Assembly: GCA_002343825.1 (NCBI GenBank)
Contig: DDSL01000123.1
Location: 1-10,667, forward strand
Source of the DNA: Chthonomonas sp. UBA2391
GTDB lineage: Bacteria; Armatimonadota; Fimbriimonadia; Fimbriimonadales; Fimbriimonadaceae
Direction of reading: 5' to 3'
DNA: 10,667 bases
In this document: one piece after another, positions 7,488 through 10,667 of the stretch
Layout of the letters: each line of letters starts with the position of its first letter
Numbering within the stretch: position 1 is the first letter of the stretch
The notes under the pieces: model-generated
What the model was told of the DNA's origin: nothing
The model's input: only the letters and a program-made list of their open reading frames with translations
The model's database searches: none
Made by a program: the position numbers and the translations under genes

Positions 7488-8239
7488 CAGCGCGACTTGC
7501 GGCGCCGGGCGACACCCGCCAATCCTAGCGCCAGGGCCGCGAGGGTTGCCGGTTCGGGCACGACGTTTGTCTTGGCGTAGCCGAAAGCTCGGTCGTAGAC
7601 ATCGGTTGCGGCTCCGCGATTGAAGAGCATCCCGAAGGCGGGATAGACAACGGTCGTCCCGGCCGCATGGGTACCGAGGACGGCGTCGTCGATCGAGGCC
7701 ACGAAGGTGCGTCGGGCTTCATAGTTCAGCCGATAGACTCCGGTGGCGTCGGGATTATCCTGAGCAACGCCGTGGAGCGAGTGGCGCAGGTGCCAGTAGT
7801 CAGGCGCGATACTCGAGGTCATCGCGAACTCGAAGCCTGCCGTACCGTTGGCGGGGTTCGTGATGACCTGGTAGTTGTTCCCGGCGATCGTGTAGGTGAT
7901 CCGGGCGTCAAAAGCGGAATCCACGAACATCCCCAGGGTGTCATCCCACTTCTGGAGCGAGGTCAAAACTCGGAAGCCGAGGATGTCGCCTTCGCGGGGC
8001 TTCGTGCTCCAAGAGGGGCTAGAGCTGGAGAAAGCACCAGTTGCCGTATGCCAATTCCAGTTGCTTCGGCTGACGCGGTCCGGCCAGGCATCGATGAGTC
8101 CAGTGGACGGATTGTTCCAACCGAGGGCGGGTTGACCGTTGACATGGTGGAAGTAGATCCCACCATGGGCAGCGGCAAACTGCGGAGCGGCGGCGATCAC
8201 GACGATCGCGGAGAGAACGATTCGATTGATGTTGTTCAT
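7487..8239 (-). CDS. Secreted protein of unknown function with PEP-CTERM sorting signal
   Basis: The 250-residue protein has a clear signal peptide (residues 1-24, ending QFAAA) with a predicted signal peptidase I cut before H25, so the mature chain would begin HGGIYFHH. The C-terminus is a complete PEP-CTERM signal: V-V-P228-E-P230, a hydrophobic helix (LAALALGLAGVA) and the basic tail RRRKSR. PEP-CTERM proteins are processed by an exosortase in the inner membrane; no exosortase gene lies in this window. The middle (GAFSSSSPSWS, LGFRVLTSLQKWDD, GVAQDNPDATGVYRLNYEA, AFGMLFNRGAA) is shared with the downstream paralog. The order of blocks resembles a group of His-rich PEP-CTERM proteins that I associate with cyanobacterial All3515, but this is from memory and unverified. 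The start is set by the signal peptide; no strong ribosome binding site is seen. It is the first gene of a coupled pair, 13 bp from the next start. Confidence 0.88.
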   Translation of the reverse strand: MNNINRIVLSAIVVIAAAPQFAAAHGGIYFHHVNGQPALGWNNPSTGLIDAWPDRVSRSNWNWHTATGAFSSSSPSWSTKPREGDILGFRVLTSLQKWDDTLGMFVDSAFDARITYTIAGNNYQVITNPANGTAGFEFAMTSSIAPDYWHLRHSLHGVAQDNPDATGVYRLNYEARRTFVASIDDAVLGTHAAGTTVVYPAFGMLFNRGAATDVYDRAFGYAKTNVVPEPATLAALALGLAGVARRRKSR

Positions 8240-8256
8240 TTTGTTGCTAAGTGACT

Positions 8257-8273
8257 GGCTTTCAAGGAAAGCC
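8257..8273 (-). other. Small hairpin in the leader of the PEP-CTERM gene
   Basis: GGCTTTC (8257-8263) pairs with GAAAGCC (8267-8273) around a 3-base loop, in the 93-bp gap before the PEP-CTERM gene and 17 bases upstream of its ATG. It may be a leader structure or chance. The rest of the gap shows no ribosome binding site or convincing promoter. Confidence 0.25.
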
Positions 8274-8332
8274 GTGGCTAGAGCTCAGTCAGTTGACGGA
8301 GCAGTATGTCGAGGTTGTGGCGCGGTAGGGTG

Positions 8333-8776
8333 TCAACCTAGCAACGGGGGAGGGGTTTGCGGAGACGGGCACCAATCCCGGTAGTCAGACTTGACATCTG
8401 GGCCCAGGATGCTCTTGGGCAACCGATAGGTCGGAATCAGCAAGCCTGCCGCCTCCTCGAAGAGAAAGAGAGTCGGCTGGATTTCGAACCGGGTTGAGAG
8501 CATCTTCTTTTCGGAAGATTCGGCTGCCTTTTTCTCGGCACATCGGCACTGTACGAATTCAACTTCTCCCGTTTTGGGCTTACGGACCTTCATCAACCGG
8601 ATCGGTTCAGAGGACGTGCCCGTGGGGATCCGATCACGGACCCACTGAATTTGGGCAGTTGGACAGTGCCTTCCTAGGGGTGTCTGGGGCGAAATGATGA
8701 GAAAGCTCTGAAGGGTGAGGCACACTGCTGCCATCAACAACGCGAGCATTCTCACAAACGATAACCCAGAACCCAT
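8333..8776 (-). CDS. Small secreted or membrane-anchored Cys-containing protein, unknown function
   Basis: I do not recognise this 147-residue protein. It begins with a short segment holding Arg9, then a hydrophobic stretch (residues 10-29) that is either a signal peptide or an N-terminal anchor. Beyond it lie four Cys: C38 (RHCPT), the pair C77-x-C79 (VQCRCAEKK) and C136 (WCPSP). Between them are a basic segment (RLMKVRKPKTGE) and a hydrophobic patch (LFLFEEAAGLLIP). The C-terminus is Pro-rich. Four Cys outside the anchor fit either disulfides or a metal site; this is inference. The start is uncertain: ATG at 8776 gives a normal signal-like start, TTG at 8812 would add 12 residues, and ATG at 8749 would drop Arg9. 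None has a good ribosome binding site. It is 93 bp upstream of the PEP-CTERM gene on the same strand, so co-transcription is possible. Base composition looks less GC-rich than the flanking pump and pyk genes. Confidence 0.65.
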   Translation of the reverse strand: MGSGLSFVRMLALLMAAVCLTLQSFLIISPQTPLGRHCPTAQIQWVRDRIPTGTSSEPIRLMKVRKPKTGEVEFVQCRCAEKKAAESSEKKMLSTRFEIQPTLFLFEEAAGLLIPTYRLPKSILGPDVKSDYRDWCPSPQTPPPLLG

Positions 8777-8863
8777 CGAAACAGCCCATAAGTTACCCGA
8801 ATCTCGGGCCAAGAGGACCGCTTTTCGTCACTAGGTTATCAATTCGAAAGAAGTTCGCAACAC

Positions 8864-8889
8864 CAACAAAGAAATCGCCACTTCAGCGA
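8864..8889 (-). terminator. Weak candidate terminator after the pyk-divIC-like operon
   Basis: On the minus strand TCGCTGAAGTGGCGA (8889-8875) can form a short stem of 5 pairs (one of them G-U), followed by the T-rich run TTTCTTTGTT. It lies 14 bases after the stop of the secreted-protein gene, in the 127-bp gap that separates two minus-strand gene groups. The position is right, but the stem is short. Confidence 0.3.
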
Positions 8890-8903
8890 CGCTTAGCACC
8901 GAT

Positions 8904-9629
8904 CTAAAACGACTCGCCTGGGTCGGTCCCGGCAACGACGGCGCGCTTGGCGATCCACTTCCAAACGAGCGTCATCGGGGGTTCGTCGCTGCTGGGGAGC
9001 GGGATCTCTTTCACCGTGAGTTCGCCTCGCTCGCTCCATCCCCCGCCGGCCATGAGTTCCACCCATCCGGTCGCTCTCAGCTTGCTATCGGGCTCCGAAT
9101 AGCCCAGGGTCAGCCGGGTCAACGGGTCGGTCTTGATCCTTTGGAGACGCTCCAACTTGACCGTCCACTCAGCCGCGGCGATGTCCAGATCTTCGTCACC
9201 CGGGGCGGGGACGGTCCATCGGTCTCCGACCGACCGATCCCCGTTCCCCAGCCCGATCGCCTCAAGTCGGCGGAAGCGAAAAAGGAGGCCCGGGTCTTCG
9301 GGGTCCGGCGAAAAGAATGCGAGGGTCCCATCCGCGCGAACGGAATCCATGCGGAGCTCTACCATCGGGGGGTCGGGTTCGGGCAAGAGCTCCCCGTCCC
9401 ATTTTTCGCTGAGAACCTCAATCTTGGCCTCCAGGCCGATGTATCCGCGAGAATCCTTCTGCTTGGCCTCAACCCTGCGGCGGCGGACGATCTCAATCTT
9501 CTCGCCTTCTTTGGTCGTATACGTCAGCTGATCCTCGTACTCCGCCCAGTCGCGCAAAGACGGGGCAAACGCAATTTTCACTGGTTCGGCGGAAACCGCC
9601 AATAGGGACCCTAGCAAAAATCCGATCAT
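8904..9629 (-). CDS. Secreted protein of unknown function, distal in the pyruvate kinase operon
   Basis: I do not recognise a family for this 241-residue protein. It starts with a short hydrophobic signal (MIGFLLGSLLAVSA, likely cut after Ala14). The rest is acidic and alternates polar and hydrophobic residues, suggesting a beta-rich periplasmic or surface fold. Visible segments are the Trp/Tyr/Glu-rich stretch WAEYEDQLTYTTKEGE, the basic run VRRRRVEAK, Pro-rich LLPEPDPPMVEL, and a GDRWTVPAPGDED loop. It contains no Cys. The frame opens directly after the stop of the divIC-like gene 24 bp away. A GTG at 9632 would add one residue and a CTG at 9641 would add an Arg to the signal, so the exact start is uncertain; no strong ribosome binding site is present. 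Its place in the operon suggests joint expression with pyruvate kinase and the divIC-like gene, without telling function. Confidence 0.75.
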   Translation of the reverse strand: MIGFLLGSLLAVSAEPVKIAFAPSLRDWAEYEDQLTYTTKEGEKIEIVRRRRVEAKQKDSRGYIGLEAKIEVLSEKWDGELLPEPDPPMVELRMDSVRADGTLAFFSPDPEDPGLLFRFRRLEAIGLGNGDRSVGDRWTVPAPGDEDLDIAAAEWTVKLERLQRIKTDPLTRLTLGYSEPDSKLRATGWVELMAGGGWSERGELTVKEIPLPSSDEPPMTLVWKWIAKRAVVAGTDPGESF

Positions 9630-9653
9630 CACTCTGCTCAGACGACCGAGGGC

Positions 9654-9917
9654 TTAGGGGAGTTCAAGGCGCTTCTCACCGGGGCGAAGATATCCTCGAG
9701 CCCGGGCGGCCTCTTCACGGTGGGCCGGAGACTCGATGGCCGCTCTTTCACGAGTGATCTGGATTTGCTCATCTTGGAGCTTTTGTAGCTCAAGGTGAGC
9801 GGCATCGGCTTCCTCACGTTGCCGATTCGACGCCTTCCAACTGCCGAGACTCATAAAGATCCCGAACATGACTGCCATCACCACGAGCGTGGTGCCAATA
9901 AACCATCGAGTTGCCAT
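9654..9917 (-). CDS. DivIC/FtsB-like septum formation initiator protein
   Basis: This 87-residue single-pass protein has a short cytoplasmic N-terminus (MATR), a membrane helix near residues 5-25, a coiled-coil stretch near 28-62 (Gln/Glu-rich, with LQKLQDEQIQITRE) and a closing motif, AARARGYLRPGE at 70-81. This layout matches the DivIC/FtsB family, whose members usually end their coiled coil with an AR..LG...PGE motif. In characterised bacteria these proteins form a complex with FtsL and FtsQ/DivIB and help activate septal wall synthesis. The start at 9917 is supported by AGAGGT on the minus strand 8 bases upstream. The gene lies 32 bp after pyruvate kinase and 24 bp before a secreted-protein gene, so one transcript is likely. 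FtsL is an alternative, but the PGE motif favours DivIC/FtsB. Confidence 0.78.
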   Translation of the reverse strand: MATRWFIGTTLVVMAVMFGIFMSLGSWKASNRQREEADAAHLELQKLQDEQIQITRERAAIESPAHREEAARARGYLRPGEKRLELP

Positions 9918-9949
9918 CCTTAGCGACCTCTGCCTTTACTGTATCACAT

Positions 9950-10667
9950 TCACTTCAGGGTTTCGACTTCGATAAGGTTCGTGTTGCCCGTTTTTCCGGC
10001 CGGAACCCCCGCGGTGATGACCACTGTGTCACCAATCTTGAGCCGCTTCGCGCTCATGAATTGGTCGATGGCCCGGGCGACGATCTCATCCGTGGTGCTG
10101 GGCATCTCCATGTAGACCGCCTCCACTCCCCAAACCACGCTGAGCTGGGCCTGGGTGCGGGGGTTCCAGCTGGCGGTGAGGACCGGGCATCGGGGCCTGA
10201 ACTTACTGACCATCCGGGGGGTGAGCCCGCTGGTGCTGGTGGTGACGATCGCTCGGGCCTTGAGCGTGGTGGCGAGCTGGACGGCGGCTTTGGCCACCGC
10301 CTGGGTGCTAAAGTCGGGAGCGCTGGAACTCAGGGCGAGCGTGTCGAAACGGTCCTCGTGATCAAAGTGGGTCTCCGCTTTTTCCGCGATGCGGGCCATC
10401 GTCTTCACGGCTTCGATCGGATAGTTGCCGGCTGCAGTTTCGCCGCTGAGCATGACCGCATCGGTCCCGTCAAGGATGGCATTGGCGATATCGCTCGCTT
10501 CGGCCCGGGTCGGTCGGGGAGCGGTCAACATGCTCTCCAGCATCTGGGTCGCGGTGATCACCGGCTTCCCGGCGATGTTTGCCGTCTGAATCAGCCTCTT
10601 CTGTGCAAGAGGCACCTTCTCGGCAGGGATTTCGATACCGAGATCGCCACGCGCCACCATGATGCCG
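9950..10667 (-). CDS. pyk: Pyruvate kinase (C-terminal part; 5' end cut by window)
   Basis: This is the C-terminal half of pyruvate kinase, which converts phosphoenolpyruvate and ADP into pyruvate and ATP in the last step of glycolysis. The frame runs off the right edge. The first visible residues are GIMVARGDLGIEIPAEKV, the family signature around the active-site barrel. Next come ITATQMLESM and the hallmark DGTDAVMLSGET (about 10436-10471), and then the C-terminal domain with TSTSGLTPRMVSKFRPRCPV, a usual allosteric-domain segment. The end, GDTVVITAGVPAGKTGNTN, is typical. There is no extra PEP-utiliser domain after it, so this is the standard form rather than the extended type of some Bacillales. 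The ATG at 10660 lies inside the signature and is not the start. The gene is first of the visible minus-strand operon, upstream of the divIC-like gene. Confidence 0.97.
   Translation of the reverse strand, partial: GIMVARGDLGIEIPAEKVPLAQKRLIQTANIAGKPVITATQMLESMLTAPRPTRAEASDIANAILDGTDAVMLSGETAAGNYPIEAVKTMARIAEKAETHFDHEDRFDTLALSSSAPDFSTQAVAKAAVQLATTLKARAIVTTSTSGLTPRMVSKFRPRCPVLTASWNPRTQAQLSVVWGVEAVYMEMPSTTDEIVARAIDQFMSAKRLKIGDTVVITAGVPAGKTGNTNLIEVETLK

Noticed and set aside
7667..8254. A 195-codon plus-strand open frame opposite the PEP-CTERM gene
   Set aside because: The minus-strand product has a signal peptide, a paralog and a PEP-CTERM tail; the plus-strand product has none of these.
8297..8336. 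TTGACA on the minus strand (8336-8331) as a -35 box for the PEP-CTERM gene
   Set aside because: The nearest -10-like sequence (CATACT) is 22 bases away, too far for a standard promoter, and the TTGACA is part of the upstream gene's stop region.
1..10667. Insertion sequences, CRISPR arrays, tRNA or rRNA genes
   Set aside because: No transposase, spaced direct repeats, cloverleaf or rRNA-like sequence was seen on either strand.

Overview
The window looks like a stretch of chromosome from a moderately GC-rich, diderm bacterium, most likely an Armatimonadota (Fimbriimonas-like) lineage. This is an inference from three things seen together: a single-subunit pseudopilin-type protein with the FTLIELL...AILFPVF start and a C.SNLKQIGL block, a PEP-CTERM sorting signal, and a complete TolC/MFP/RND envelope-spanning pump. 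A planctomycete or verrucomicrobial relative cannot be excluded without a search. No mobile element, CRISPR array, tRNA or rRNA was seen.

Left half (1-6018, plus strand): one tight operon for a tripartite efflux pump. It encodes an outer-membrane TolC-type channel (5' end cut by the window), a lipoprotein periplasmic adaptor with a long coiled-coil hairpin, and a 1166-residue RND inner-membrane pump. Gene junctions are -4 bp (ATGA overlap) and +3 bp, so the three parts are probably made together. The pump keeps all expected proton-relay residues, but seems to carry two additional membrane helices inserted after TM7.

Centre (6031-8776, minus strand): a perfect 13-bp hairpin separates the pump operon from a convergent group. 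Read right to left, this group is a small Cys-containing secreted protein, two tandem paralogous secreted proteins of an unrecognised His-containing family (the first with a PEP-CTERM anchor, the second without), and a pseudopilin-like protein. The two paralogs are translationally coupled.

Right end (8904-10667, minus strand): pyruvate kinase (5' end cut by the window), a DivIC/FtsB-like division protein and a secreted protein of unknown function, with gaps of 32 and 24 bp. They look like one transcript. The strongest candidates for something undescribed are the His/Cys secreted-protein cluster at 6796-8776 and the RND pump with the extra helix pair.
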